The notes under the pieces are model-generated. The model did no database searches, was not told the DNA's origin, and saw nothing but the letters and a program-made list of their open reading frames with translations. Shown one piece after another: positions 35,501 through 44,468 of a stretch of DNA of 64,000 nucleotides; positions within the stretch are counted from its first letter, which is position 1, and each line of letters begins with the position of its first letter. The position numbers were made by a program, and so were the translations under genes. Origin of the DNA: Paenibacillus alba (lineage in GTDB: Bacteria > Bacillota > Bacilli > Paenibacillales > NBRC-103111). Location: NCBI RefSeq assembly GCF_013204855.1, contig NZ_JABMKZ010000028.1, forward strand, positions 48,054 through 112,053. The letters are read 5' to 3'.

Positions 35501-36549
35501 TCCTTAATTAACGTCGTTTTCCCTGTACCTGGTGGTCCATTCACAGCAAGCAGCTTCGCATGTTCTAAGGACTGAATAATTCTCCATTGCTTGATATTAA
35601 CAGGGTATTCTGCTGTGTAACTTCCATAATGATATTCTCTTCCAGAAGGCTCGGGCTTAAATTGATAATCAAGGGCTTGCTGGTTGCCAAATACATAATT
35701 ACTTAACAAAGGTGCACTGTGGATGGCTTGCCTCTCAACGAGGCGTTCCAGCTCTTTTCTAAAAATAGACTCTTTTATTTCCTTCAACTCATCCTTTGTA
35801 ATAAAAATACGACGAGTCATTACCCATCCATAATACTCCCTAAAATCAAGTAAACTCTTCATAGACCAATTGGGTATGTGTTCTTTTATACATTGATCTA
35901 TCAGACTAATAATTTGGCTAATATCTGATGATTCAATACTATCAATAGCAGTCACAATATCTTGATATTTTCGGGCTGCGATTAGTCTCACATCTTCTAC
36001 TGGACAAGACTCGGCTTCAGCCAGCATAACCTCTAAGCTCTCTCGATTGAGGACAAAAGAGTTTGTGAATAAGCCTTCTTCCGTTAATTCGCATTTAAAA
36101 GTAATAACTGGTCTAATCAAAGGCTTCTTGTTAGCAGATAGACGCTTTATCATCAATGGATAACAAATCGTTACTACATCATGATTTATTAATTGGCTAA
36201 TATAAGATTTAAAGTTTGAAATGTTATCTGGGTATGATAATGGAGTTTTTTTAATGAACTCTTCAACATCTATTTCTTTTGAGATAATGCTTTGAATTAG
36301 TGCTTTCCACTTACTTCTATCTTTTTTTTCCTTGATTGATAAATTCTTGAATTCTGGATAACTTTCTAACTTACTCTGTATAGCATCTATTTCTTTTTTC
36401 TCTATGGTTTCTTTCAGGAGAGATGAATGCTCAAGAACATTTTCGTGGAGTTGCTCCCCTTCTTCCGAGTTAAGAGAAGAATTCATGAATCTTGAGTAAT
36501 CCTCATATCGGATATAATACTGTAAAGCTTCTCTTAAACCACTAGACAT
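32596..36549 (-). CDS. SF1 DNA helicase with C-terminal PLD motif
   Basis: A 1317-residue protein. An AAA_11/AAA_12-type superfamily 1 helicase has Walker A NGPPGTGKT (about 335) and a DEAG Walker B (LFVDEAGQIMPH, about 843). A long coiled-coil insertion (about 530-720) splits the core, followed by later motifs (GTVHTFQGKEKRFI; NVAFSRAKEQFIFVG). The C-terminus is a single PLD-type domain with HTKVMLIDNK and GSHNWLSN (about 1270-1290). A half-site PLD nuclease suggests dimerisation. GGGGG precedes the ATG. It lies between the DUF2075 gene and the DUF3427 helicase, all on the same strand. A role in cutting or clearing foreign DNA or RNA is likely. Confidence 0.88.
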   Translation of the reverse strand: MSSGLREALQYYIRYEDYSRFMNSSLNSEEGEQLHENVLEHSSLLKETIEKKEIDAIQSKLESYPEFKNLSIKEKKDRSKWKALIQSIISKEIDVEEFIKKTPLSYPDNISNFKSYISQLINHDVVTICYPLMIKRLSANKKPLIRPVITFKCELTEEGLFTNSFVLNRESLEVMLAEAESCPVEDVRLIAARKYQDIVTAIDSIESSDISQIISLIDQCIKEHIPNWSMKSLLDFREYYGWVMTRRIFITKDELKEIKESIFRKELERLVERQAIHSAPLLSNYVFGNQQALDYQFKPEPSGREYHYGSYTAEYPVNIKQWRIIQSLEHAKLLAVNGPPGTGKTTLIKEMIADYMVRKARLLIEKWDQPWELVDEGQKREHYRSPFGGRNPYSIVITSTNNKAVDNIGIELSEEVDLFTSLSLLSVEGDFPLDEFLDDEIGEYVGDDEALENPTGFISLSQDNVKSVASGFFCARLGNMSNMNEFRHKIFNRLQKGLKHSQIESLKNEAVRAHFKNSMDELDDLQQNIIKFWDLLQHCLSTAILDDNRDLNLSITKCSNEIERIALELEESTIALELLRKHKGIKEEEFKEIEDEHRIRKEEKEVATDNLRQAYDDKQLLTNWSKFPNSLFFLLPKRKRFKKINPSLDFIQEIRIQPLQQEIEKCNSVIDDYKQNHPTLQIEISSTSEKMNETNQKIDELETVITKLNDRLSSLQSLSQQESELIKRLQLPSVIKFSYYELTNTPIVVNHRKHLFELALKVNEQYIIEHRKEIIFNLEKMGEQQRWFQAFYSEKGKRLDNYQEGIKAIWETFFLCFPVATTTLHSFSENLFQQLPELIDTLFVDEAGQIMPHYLCAPLFRARKAVVVGDPEQLEPVRPFTMNLIEESKVDEHLHDKICVLKNNAQDYADRGGDFFEYMGNKKKGVILDEHRRCESNIMKFSNFHVYNEMLHLTKADNLDKLFGANLVAFDIRGLKDQYAHRNRSEIRACQRIVEMLVEKYGVDIRNNIGIITPFSAQARELASAITGIEIGTVHTFQGKEKRFILFSSVVDGIHAKNLGLSYVIGNKPNMLNVAFSRAKEQFIFVGNLETGLASANYLELAIQAIQKNGLIYSLFNEEYEQGVTDSMRNVAYAIYRDEIGISDVDSRFIEVINSELNNNVLLNPKKHHGLMTKALEYCRESLGIVSPWTSSTVMNASFFTLLKAAQDRKVDIRVRFGYQKTKFTIDDIDKIVERDNYSFSNKDATKTALKELRGIIGQGLAYTPPLHTKVMLIDNKILFIGSHNWLSNTGRQAREEISYLITDKQAIEYVKVKFGL

Positions 36550-36717
36550 CGCTTAACCCCCAAAGGAAACTTGACTATTATCTTGTCGCTTATATCTTTC
36601 TCCAAATAATGACAAAACCCTTCAATTTTATACATTTTGATGTTTTATTGCAAAAAGCCCTCAAGAGATACGATTTGTTCTCCGGAAGGCATATTTAATA
36701 TTATTCAGCTTTCATCC

Positions 36718-38676
36718 TTAATCATATTCATTCAACCGATAAGCTGCCGCTTGCTCCGCAGCAAGAAGCGTACTATTCGAAAAAGGCATATAAACAAACT
36801 CATGCTTCTTCTGTATTCTCCGAGTAAGATACTCTTTCAAATCAGGATCTACACAATAAACATAACAACCCTTTTGTCCTCTAGTCATTAATGTACGGTA
36901 TGTATTCTTAATAATTTGATCAGCGATCTTTAATGCATTATGCCTATCTTCCTTATGCATCTTTTTAAAACCAGAGAGTGACTTATCAGTTTTAGCACGT
37001 TTAAACGGATCTGTAATAAGTTCACCATTTCTATAACGCAAATCATCACCAATAATTACACCAACATAGTTAAATTCAAGACCCTGCGATGTATGAATGC
37101 AGCCTGCTTGTTCAACCGATTCAGGATCGATCGCCCATGTAGTTGTGTTGCTTAAGTTCCAACTCATGTGAAAATTATGCTCATCAATCGAAATATCATG
37201 GATGTTGCTATTGCCCTTCCCGTCAGACTTCCAGTCCCAACAGTATCCTGCAACAATTCTAGCTTTATTATCAAGTTGGTTCTTCTCGAAAATTTGGTTC
37301 CTAAGCTCATTAGGATCATCAAATATTTGAAAATCATATTCAATGTCAAATCCCTCGAAATTAGCAGTTTCTCGTATTCCCAATACATCATCCAACCATG
37401 CTAGATAACTATCTGAACCGTTGCATCGAAATTGTGATTCTAGTTCCATTTCAACAATCTCAGCCCCATACTGCAAGGCATAGTTCTTAATCTGTTCTTT
37501 GTTTCCAACATCATGCATTGCAATTTTTTGATACTCATCAATGAAAAAAACAGAGAACTTGGCAGCATGAATAATTTCCTTCATTTGATTCTCGCCTTTA
37601 TTTTTGAATAAACCCGACTTCTCGTTCAATCGATGAGCTTCATCTACGATTAATACATCTAACTCATTATTTATCGACTCATAGAAGACGCCTGATCCCT
37701 TAAACATATTGGTGATGAATGCCTTTTTATGATTCTTTTGAAGTTTTTTTGTATATACTTCTCTTGGGGCGCTGTTCTTGGTCACATACTGGCACAGAAG
37801 ATCCTTAGAGGTTAGATTAACTAGAAGATTTATTCCTAGTACTGATTTCCCTGTTCCAGGCCCCCCCTCGACAATAAGCACTTGTTTTTTATCGGAGGTG
37901 CGAGCTTTCATAGCCATATGAATAGCTGTCTCAAACACAACTTTCTGCTCATCAATCATCATAAATTCATCGTTACCATCTAACATTCCTAGCAAAGCAT
38001 CTTGTAGGGATTTTGAGGGCTTTATTTTTCCATGCTCAATGAGATATAAGAGTTTTTTATGATCTGTTTTCTTAATATACGTTGAGATAAACCCTCTTAG
38101 CTTTAAAGCATCTCCTTTAGTAAAAACAGGTGCTTCAGTTACATACTTCTCATAGAGCACATCAGTTAAGGGGTCATTGTTAGTTTGAATGTAGTTATGC
38201 AAATAGGCACAGGGATATAAGGATATTTGTTCATTTCTAACCGTCTCATTATATTCTGTAATTAAGTTTGCATAAGTCAAAGCCTGATAGGATGGATGTG
38301 TCATCTCCCTCAATCCACGTCCAACAAAAGTTTCTACCACACCATCCTTATGTTCAACTACACTTATATGCTGCCATTGCTTTAATTCAATGATAACAAC
38401 AGAGTTCTGATTATTCTCATCTAATCCAGTCAAAATAAAATCTATTCTTCTGCCATTAGCCGGCACCTTATATTCAATAGCAATTGTAATATCATTTGGG
38501 ATCTGGCAAGTATTGAGCACCTTATACATGTAATTCATCGAGTTGTTCCACGAATTGATTTCACTTGCAGAGGTGCGGCCCATTTTTTCCACCATTGACT
38601 CATAAATCTTAACCGCAATACTATCTTCAGTTACATGATCCATGAACTCTTCTTTGGTTGCTTCATAAATAATCAT
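36718..38676 (-). CDS. DUF2075 nuclease-helicase
   Basis: A 652-residue protein. The N-terminal region carries a PD-(D/E)xK-like pattern (RRIDFILTG about 74, then VIIELKQW about 96). The DUF2075 P-loop domain follows, with Walker A VEGGPGTGKSVLG (about 269), LIVDEAHRLNEK, and the C-terminal motif HTSQGLEFNYVGV. It probably couples a nuclease to a helicase-type ATPase. It starts 19 bases after the MazG-like gene, with GAGGG before the ATG. Co-occurrence with MazG-like enzymes and large helicases is something I recall, not verified here. Confidence 0.88.
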   Translation of the reverse strand: MIIYEATKEEFMDHVTEDSIAVKIYESMVEKMGRTSASEINSWNNSMNYMYKVLNTCQIPNDITIAIEYKVPANGRRIDFILTGLDENNQNSVVIIELKQWQHISVVEHKDGVVETFVGRGLREMTHPSYQALTYANLITEYNETVRNEQISLYPCAYLHNYIQTNNDPLTDVLYEKYVTEAPVFTKGDALKLRGFISTYIKKTDHKKLLYLIEHGKIKPSKSLQDALLGMLDGNDEFMMIDEQKVVFETAIHMAMKARTSDKKQVLIVEGGPGTGKSVLGINLLVNLTSKDLLCQYVTKNSAPREVYTKKLQKNHKKAFITNMFKGSGVFYESINNELDVLIVDEAHRLNEKSGLFKNKGENQMKEIIHAAKFSVFFIDEYQKIAMHDVGNKEQIKNYALQYGAEIVEMELESQFRCNGSDSYLAWLDDVLGIRETANFEGFDIEYDFQIFDDPNELRNQIFEKNQLDNKARIVAGYCWDWKSDGKGNSNIHDISIDEHNFHMSWNLSNTTTWAIDPESVEQAGCIHTSQGLEFNYVGVIIGDDLRYRNGELITDPFKRAKTDKSLSGFKKMHKEDRHNALKIADQIIKNTYRTLMTRGQKGCYVYCVDPDLKEYLTRRIQKKHEFVYMPFSNSTLLAAEQAAAYRLNEYD

Positions 38677-38695
38677 AGATGACTACCCTCTATTC

Positions 38696-39025
38696 TCATT
38701 CCTCAGAATACTTCTTCGCTGTACCCTTAGATTTTTCTACAGGGTATTTCTTCGCATTTTTATCTATTTTGTTTAAAATCGCCGATTCAATATCAATCTC
38801 TAAATCATGGGCAATCATGAGCGAATAAATCAACACATCAGCTAATTCATCTTTAATCTGCTCCATGTTCTGTTTGAGTGCCTCAGAACTATCTTTCCAC
38901 TGAAAATTCTCTAGCAATTCGCTTGCTTCTAATGTTAAAGAGATAGCAAGATCCTTAGGGTTATGGAATTGTTTCCAATCCCGCTCATCTCTAAATTCAA
39001 TAATTTTCTTTATGATAGCATCCAT
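38696..39025 (-). CDS. MazG-like nucleotide pyrophosphohydrolase
   Basis: A 109-residue all-helical enzyme of the MazG/RS21-C6 type: SLTLEASELLENFQW supplies the ExxE metal ligands and DELADVLIYSLMIAHDL the ExxD pair. It hydrolyses (d)NTPs to monophosphates and pyrophosphate. The ATG at 39025 has GGAGG eight bases upstream. A 24-base copy of the 3' end of the DUF2357 gene lies just before it, indicating that it was once directly downstream of that gene. It may lower nucleotide pools or remove modified phage nucleotides. Confidence 0.9.
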   Translation of the reverse strand: MDAIIKKIIEFRDERDWKQFHNPKDLAISLTLEASELLENFQWKDSSEALKQNMEQIKDELADVLIYSLMIAHDLEIDIESAILNKIDKNAKKYPVEKSKGTAKKYSEE

Positions 39026-39040
39026 TTCATAGCCCTCCAT

Positions 39041-39064
39041 TCTACTCCAACCCAATCCTCAAAA
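39041..39064. repeat. duplicate of the DUF2357 gene 3' end
   Basis: This 24-base segment matches 40226-40249 at 23 positions; the latter covers the last seven codons, stop and one following base of the DUF2357 gene. The pair brackets the RhuM gene exactly. Confidence 0.75.
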
Positions 39065-39147
39065 AATGCCCCAATATCATTTGATCCAGAAAAAAGGACC
39101 TGTTGAATGCCCCTTTGGAGATATTCACGCGCCCTTTTTTGGTCTTC

Positions 39148-40143
39148 TTATTTTTTTAACCGATTCTTTTTTATGAAGTCATCAAATTCATTATCTTCAT
39201 CCAACGCGAGTCGTCTTTTATTGTATTTTTCGTATTCACTGGTTGCCAGTTTTTCGGCTATATCCTGAGAAATACTCCCTGCGTTAGTCAAAATCTCACG
39301 CTCATTAAACTTTAGAAATGAGTTCAGCTTATCTATCCAGTCCTTCATATACATTGGAGATTGTCGTTCAGCTTGATCCTCTGCATAGTCCAAGTACATG
39401 GTAACAATACGGTTCAAAGACTGAATCTCTTTATCGGTAAGATAATTCTTAGCGACTGTAACATCACCTTTCCTTACCTTGTCACCCTTCCAGGTTATTA
39501 AGCCCATATTCTGCATGTCTGAGTTTGCTCGTTTGACGATCAATTCTGCTGCAGTATGACCATGGATTGCAAAATGTAATTTATTCTGAACGGTGGCGAA
39601 GAACTCTTTGGAAATATCGGTATGGGGATCATAATCTATGGATAAAGCATAGATATCAGTGATTTTGCGATAGAATCTTTTCTCCGACGCTCTAATGTCA
39701 CGGATACGCTGGATGAGTTCATCAAAGTAGTCTTGTCCGAAATGACGCATGTCCTTTAATCGTTCGTCATCCATTGTAAACCCTTTAACAAGATACTCGT
39801 TCAGTCGCTCTGTAGCCCAACGCCTGAATTGTGTGCCTCTATGAGAACGGACACGATAGCCAATTGAAATAATCATTTCCAGGTTGTAGTGTTTGATGCT
39901 TCTTTTTATTTCTCTAGATCCTTCAACTTGAACTTGTAAGTATTCCTTACAAGTTGAATCCTGATGAAGTTCGTTTTCATTATAAACGTTCTTTATATGA
40001 AGGGTAATATTCTGCGATGTCGTTTGATACAACTCCGCTATGGCTTTCTGGGTCATCCATACGGTGCCGTTCTCGAGCTTGACATCTATTTTGGTGTTCC
40101 CATCTTCTGTCTGATAAATTAAAAGGTCAGTCTTATTATCCAT
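39148..40143 (-). CDS. RhuM family protein
   Basis: A 331-residue protein of the RhuM (virulence RhuM) family: GTVWMTQKAIAELYQTTSQN at the start, INVY/NENEL and QVQVEGSREIKRSIKHYNLE, and MIISIGYRVRSHRGTQFRRW, all family hallmarks. The N-terminal part is a winged-helix-like DNA-binding domain; the molecular activity is unknown. Family members are often found inside restriction-modification and other defence loci. The ATG at 40143 follows AGGAG. It is flanked by a 24-bp repeat, so it appears to be a later insertion between the nuclease and MazG-like genes. Confidence 0.9.
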   Translation of the reverse strand: MDNKTDLLIYQTEDGNTKIDVKLENGTVWMTQKAIAELYQTTSQNITLHIKNVYNENELHQDSTCKEYLQVQVEGSREIKRSIKHYNLEMIISIGYRVRSHRGTQFRRWATERLNEYLVKGFTMDDERLKDMRHFGQDYFDELIQRIRDIRASEKRFYRKITDIYALSIDYDPHTDISKEFFATVQNKLHFAIHGHTAAELIVKRANSDMQNMGLITWKGDKVRKGDVTVAKNYLTDKEIQSLNRIVTMYLDYAEDQAERQSPMYMKDWIDKLNSFLKFNEREILTNAGSISQDIAEKLATSEYEKYNKRRLALDEDNEFDDFIKKNRLKK

Positions 40144-40225
40144 TTCCCAACAGCTCCTATTCCCATATAGAATCATATGTTCCCATTTTACCATATATAG
40201 AATACGTGTTGTTATTTATCTAAAA

Positions 40226-40249
40226 TCTACTCCAACCCAATCCCCAAAA
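40226..40249. repeat. original copy of the DUF2357 3'-end repeat
   Basis: The end of the DUF2357 coding region (encoding GIGLE and stop), repeated at 39041-39064 with one mismatch. It marks the upstream edge of the RhuM insertion. Confidence 0.75.
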
Positions 40250-42632
40250 CAGTACTACCCAAATCCAAATGCTCCCGATCCAGCGTGACCCTCACCTTAC
40301 CCGCACGACGCTTCTCCCGCCAATCCTGCAGCTCCTCGTCAGATTCCAAACGAAGCTCAGAAACTTCCTTAGCCCTATTAAACATATAATCCGTCGTATA
40401 TAAAATCCGATATATCCCATGCCCCGCGGGAACAATAGCTGCCTCTCTTTTGACCCACTCTTCCACCTCAAAAACAACATAAAGCTCATCCGTAGCACCT
40501 CTACTGGAGGGGATAGACGTTATTGTAGAGCGTGGAACGACTTTCCAATCCTTCACTTTGCCGTACCAGGAAATGCCCGCTTCCTCTGTCCCAAACAAAC
40601 GAATTGACTGATACAAAGCGACGAATTCCAATCTGGTCAGCACCTTATGGTCGGTTATATTACGAAGCGGTGTATGGTAAAAACCATGCTCAATCGCAGC
40701 CTCCAATTGAGGCTTTTTACTTAAAGCACCCACCAACACATTCTTCCCAGACATCTTGTCCTTGTAATACTCCTTCGTCCCCCGTGGCCGCGTTGTCCGC
40801 TCATAAGCTTTCTCCGGACTATCCATAATGATCTCATCCAAAAACTTCTCCATCAAGCTAGTCGAATTCGGCAAAAATGGAAAAGCCCCAATATTAATGA
40901 GTTCCACACTCTTATAAAACTTATGCTGCTGGAATCGCTCTTCATCATGATAAGGAAACAACACATACGCCCCAAACATGCTGCGTTCATACTCTTTACC
41001 CTGCCCCTCCGAGTACACAATCGCATCTCGATAGCGATGCATCGTATTAATATCATCCTCTTCCGGACCCGGCATCCGGTATCTCTCAAAATAAGGTGTC
41101 CCCTCATAGGCCGGATTAATCCGATACTTCGCATCAAAAATATACTTATACTCTGCCGCGGCGTCATTCTTCTTCAACGTAAGCACATTATCCGGCCGCT
41201 GCGCCAGCGTCTGACTCCGGTCCCCTTTAGGCAGCGCGTTATAAAAGAGGGTAAATATCTCCCCGTTCATCGGGTTTTTATATACCATCTTCGCCTGCTG
41301 CGATTTATCCAACGTAACGAACAGTCCACTCCGATTAATGCGGATGATATCCTGTTTGAGCAGCTCATACTTCTTGCTTAAAAGATGATGAATCTTCAAG
41401 AAACACCAGTATTCATAGAGTTGGGCCAAATCTTTCATAGATAGACGGAACAGATCATTCTGGATCGACAAACCTTTTAACAACATTAAGTAATAGCGAT
41501 ATACTTCACGGTAGCCCGATGCCATCTGCAATACCAGAGAAATCGAAAGCTGCTTCATCTCACCAACTCGCAGAAAATCATGCTGCAACAGCCTCTGCAC
41601 CTGACTCATCATCAGATTGAGTTTCTTCGTAAGCTCAGGGTCTTGGGCACGACCTTTTTCAGCTAGACGTATTTTAACATCCTTCAACTTCTGCCCAATG
41701 CGTACGAGCACCCATTTCACAAAACGGTTCTCGGCCGTATCATAATCAACATGACGTCTGCTCTCCAGCAATTGTGTCGGAGTAAAACGCTGGCCATCAA
41801 CCTCAATAATGCCGTTCACCGAGTCCTTGGCTAGGAGATGTGGTCGTTTGGCTAGGAAAGCGATGTTCTCTTTTCCTGCTCTTTTTACACGCGCTGCATC
41901 TACCAGACGATTCTCGCTCTGGAGTTTAGCATGAGGCGATAACTTAATTCTCTCTACAGCCTGCACAAGCTGCGCAAACACATGCTGCAAAATCGTAAAA
42001 TACTCCGTCAAACTCTGATGATTCGTTTCTTTCAGTCCCGTCAGATTGTACGTTTTACGCAGAAAATCAAAAGATAGATTATAAATTTGCTCATTAACAT
42101 CATTAAGTATCATTTGATAGTCATTCTTATAATCAATTTTGGCCGGAAAAATCTCCAATTGCAGACGAAAAATAGCCTCTCCATTCAATCGAAGCTCAAG
42201 TTCAGAGAGGCCAACTTCATTTTGAAAATTAAGAATTCCCGACAAAATCATTTTTCCAAGTGGTTTAATAGCTTGTCTCACAAGAATGTTATCATGATGA
42301 AAAGTTAAGGGGATATCTGCCTTCTTCTCGATGACCAACTCATAAGCCTGAGTTTCATAAAAAGTCGGCGAACAAGCATCGCTCGAACTCCAACTTTGAA
42401 GCGCACCATGTTCGCGGGAGAAAACAGAAATAGTTTCAATAACTACCGAACCTGTAAGTGGTGCAGCATGAAAATGAGCATCTACACACTCCTCATCCTC
42501 TTTCCGATGAAGATTAAGCGTCTCAACCGTAGGATGGAACGGCTTGCCCTGAATATAGAGATTGAACAGATTCGTCTCGATTCGTAGTAACTCCGTACTT
42601 TGATTAAGAGAGCCAGTATGAGGTAAAGCCAT
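40227..42632 (-). CDS. DUF2357 (McrC-like) nuclease
   Basis: An 801-residue protein with a DUF2357 N-terminal and central region and a PD-(D/E)xK nuclease core in its middle-to-C-terminal part: RPDNVLTL (about 480), then YIFDAKYRINPAYEG (about 500), giving the PD...DxK metal site. DUF2357 proteins partner McrB-type ATPases as the nuclease subunit, as McrC does in the type IV restriction enzyme McrBC. GGAGG precedes the ATG at 42632. The sequence just before and over the start still encodes, in another frame, the last 22 residues of an McrB, showing that the two genes once overlapped. Confidence 0.88.
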   Translation of the reverse strand: MALPHTGSLNQSTELLRIETNLFNLYIQGKPFHPTVETLNLHRKEDEECVDAHFHAAPLTGSVVIETISVFSREHGALQSWSSSDACSPTFYETQAYELVIEKKADIPLTFHHDNILVRQAIKPLGKMILSGILNFQNEVGLSELELRLNGEAIFRLQLEIFPAKIDYKNDYQMILNDVNEQIYNLSFDFLRKTYNLTGLKETNHQSLTEYFTILQHVFAQLVQAVERIKLSPHAKLQSENRLVDAARVKRAGKENIAFLAKRPHLLAKDSVNGIIEVDGQRFTPTQLLESRRHVDYDTAENRFVKWVLVRIGQKLKDVKIRLAEKGRAQDPELTKKLNLMMSQVQRLLQHDFLRVGEMKQLSISLVLQMASGYREVYRYYLMLLKGLSIQNDLFRLSMKDLAQLYEYWCFLKIHHLLSKKYELLKQDIIRINRSGLFVTLDKSQQAKMVYKNPMNGEIFTLFYNALPKGDRSQTLAQRPDNVLTLKKNDAAAEYKYIFDAKYRINPAYEGTPYFERYRMPGPEEDDINTMHRYRDAIVYSEGQGKEYERSMFGAYVLFPYHDEERFQQHKFYKSVELINIGAFPFLPNSTSLMEKFLDEIIMDSPEKAYERTTRPRGTKEYYKDKMSGKNVLVGALSKKPQLEAAIEHGFYHTPLRNITDHKVLTRLEFVALYQSIRLFGTEEAGISWYGKVKDWKVVPRSTITSIPSSRGATDELYVVFEVEEWVKREAAIVPAGHGIYRILYTTDYMFNRAKEVSELRLESDEELQDWREKRRAGKVRVTLDREHLDLGSTVLGIGLE

Positions 42633-42673
42633 CTTCTTCTAACCTCCGTAGCATGAAGGCGATTTTTCTTGCG
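42601..42673. repeat. downstream 73-bp copy of the McrB 3' end
   Basis: It matches 44396-44468 at 67 of 73 bases. Read on the minus strand in the McrB frame it encodes the same C-terminal peptide (ARKIAFMLRRLEEDGF then TSYWLS and stop); all six differences are synonymous. It overlaps the start of the DUF2357 gene by 32 bases and supplies that gene's ribosome binding site. Confidence 0.9.
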
Positions 42674-42685
42674 TAGACCTTGAAC

Positions 42686-44335
42686 CTATTTTCCCTTTTT
42701 TAAAGAACTAGGCCAACGGTATGATGTTCTTTGTTTATAAATATAACGAACAATAAAAACGATTATTATTACTACTAAAATGAAAAATGCCAGGATCCTA
42801 CTCAGGGAGTATAGATATATCGCCATTATGAATATAAAAGCCATAATGAACAAAACATTTAAATATAAAAATAGAACCCATACAGCATGCAATAGCTTTA
42901 GCACTGAATTATCAACTAAATTACCAAATTTACTACCTATTACGGTACCTATGTTTTTTCTAATATTCAAAGCTAAACTAGCTATTAAAAATACATATAA
43001 AACATTAATCCAATAAGTTTGTATTGTCTTATCTTGATTATTAAAAAGCATTCCGACAATCCCTTGGAGTAAGGCAATGCCAAAAATATGAACTACAACT
43101 AAAGAAAAAGTCACAAATGGGTTGTTGGAAACCCTCCATAATTCAGTTATTCCTTCTAAATATTCAATCCAATCTTTATTTTTAGCGTTTATTAATTCTC
43201 CACCAGTTTTGGAGAGATTTGATCCCGCTTTGAGAACTTTTAATATGTACTGTTGTTTTTCTAAATGATTAACAATATCTTCGAACAAAAACAAATCTTT
43301 TTCTAATATATAAGCTTTAAAATGCTTTTCAGTAGTTTTAAATCCGTAATAGCTAAGTAATTTAGACTCATATCTATGAAAATCATTTAGATCTGTTCTA
43401 ATTTTAGAAAGTGCACTTGTAATTTCATCAGAAAGTTCTTCAATTATGTCATTGGTACTTAAATATAGCCTTTCATTCTCAGGTATGCTATCTAGTATTA
43501 TTCTTCTACTAAAAACTAAAGATGCATCATAAGCCCGTTTTAGTATAGGCAGTCTTCTTTTTTGCAGTTGGTCTTCAGCTAGTAAGGGTCTTGAGGCATC
43601 TGATATTATTATGAAGTCAACATTTTCTTTAGATAACGCATAAACCCCTAAGTTATCAATTACACCACCATCAATAAGCTTAACATTTAAACTCTTAAAA
43701 TTAACATAATTAAGCAACCCTGGAACAGCTGATGATGCTGCCACTGCATCGCTTAGTTTTATCGGGGTATTCTCATAATTAATAATATTCCCCTCTACAC
43801 ACTGCTCATCATATTGTCCCATCTCTCCCTGAGAAAAGAACCAATGCTTTCCGTTATTTAGGGAAGTTGCATTAATAATTAGTTTAGGTGCAACTCCATA
43901 ACTATCCTGTAGATCAGACATTTTTAAATCAGTTTTATAAAAGTACTTGTTATATAATTTGCTAAGTAAGTGCTCACGCCCTAACCGTAAGGCTTGCATC
44001 TCATACAGTGGATTAAAAAATAGTTTACCACGAATATTATTTGCGACTCCTAACGCAAATTTTTCTTCAACAGTTTGTACAACACTAATATAATCTTCCT
44101 TTACTAAAATCCCTTGTTTCAAACGAATTCTATTAAGTAACTCTTGATAATACATAGCACCGATTATACTTCCACCAGAAACTGTCGATATAACTTTAAT
44201 ATTACTTAAGACCCCTAATTGCGCTAGTTTAGCCAACACGCCAAGATGAAAAAATGATGCTCTAAATCCACCACCCGATAAAGCTAGGGACAGTTTCTTC
44301 TTGCTCGCAAGCATTTCAATTGAAAATTGCTCCAT
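42686..44335 (-). CDS. membrane patatin-like phospholipase
   Basis: A 549-residue protein. The N-terminal patatin domain has the oxyanion-hole motif SGGGFRA (20-26), a nucleophile elbow TVSGGS (Ser53) and the catalytic Asp in LIDGGVIDNLG (about 220). About 140 helical residues follow, then four or five transmembrane segments (about 410-540) and a basic tail. This suggests a lipase held at the inner face of the membrane. GGAGAAG precedes the ATG at 44335. It lies between the McrB-like and DUF2357 genes, bracketed by the 73-bp duplicate. Patatins serve as membrane-damaging effectors in other defence systems (e.g. CBASS), so an abortive-infection role is plausible. Confidence 0.9.
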   Translation of the reverse strand: MEQFSIEMLASKKKLSLALSGGGFRASFFHLGVLAKLAQLGVLSNIKVISTVSGGSIIGAMYYQELLNRIRLKQGILVKEDYISVVQTVEEKFALGVANNIRGKLFFNPLYEMQALRLGREHLLSKLYNKYFYKTDLKMSDLQDSYGVAPKLIINATSLNNGKHWFFSQGEMGQYDEQCVEGNIINYENTPIKLSDAVAASSAVPGLLNYVNFKSLNVKLIDGGVIDNLGVYALSKENVDFIIISDASRPLLAEDQLQKRRLPILKRAYDASLVFSRRIILDSIPENERLYLSTNDIIEELSDEITSALSKIRTDLNDFHRYESKLLSYYGFKTTEKHFKAYILEKDLFLFEDIVNHLEKQQYILKVLKAGSNLSKTGGELINAKNKDWIEYLEGITELWRVSNNPFVTFSLVVVHIFGIALLQGIVGMLFNNQDKTIQTYWINVLYVFLIASLALNIRKNIGTVIGSKFGNLVDNSVLKLLHAVWVLFLYLNVLFIMAFIFIMAIYLYSLSRILAFFILVVIIIVFIVRYIYKQRTSYRWPSSLKKGK

Positions 44336-44395
44336 AACTTCTCCGATCAATGTAGACTATCTAGCAAATGTTTAAAGAAGTATTCCGTATTATTC

Positions 44396-44468
44396 TGATT
44401 AGGAGAGCCAGTATGAGGTGAAACCATCTTCTTCTAGTCTCCGTAGCATAAAGGCGATTTTTCTTGCG
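44396..44468. repeat. upstream 73-bp copy: functional McrB 3' end
   Basis: The true end of the McrB-like gene. It is repeated at 42601-42673 beyond the patatin gene. Past it, no recognisable start of DUF2357 survives, although an ATG in the equivalent position opens a 26-codon frame. Confidence 0.9.
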
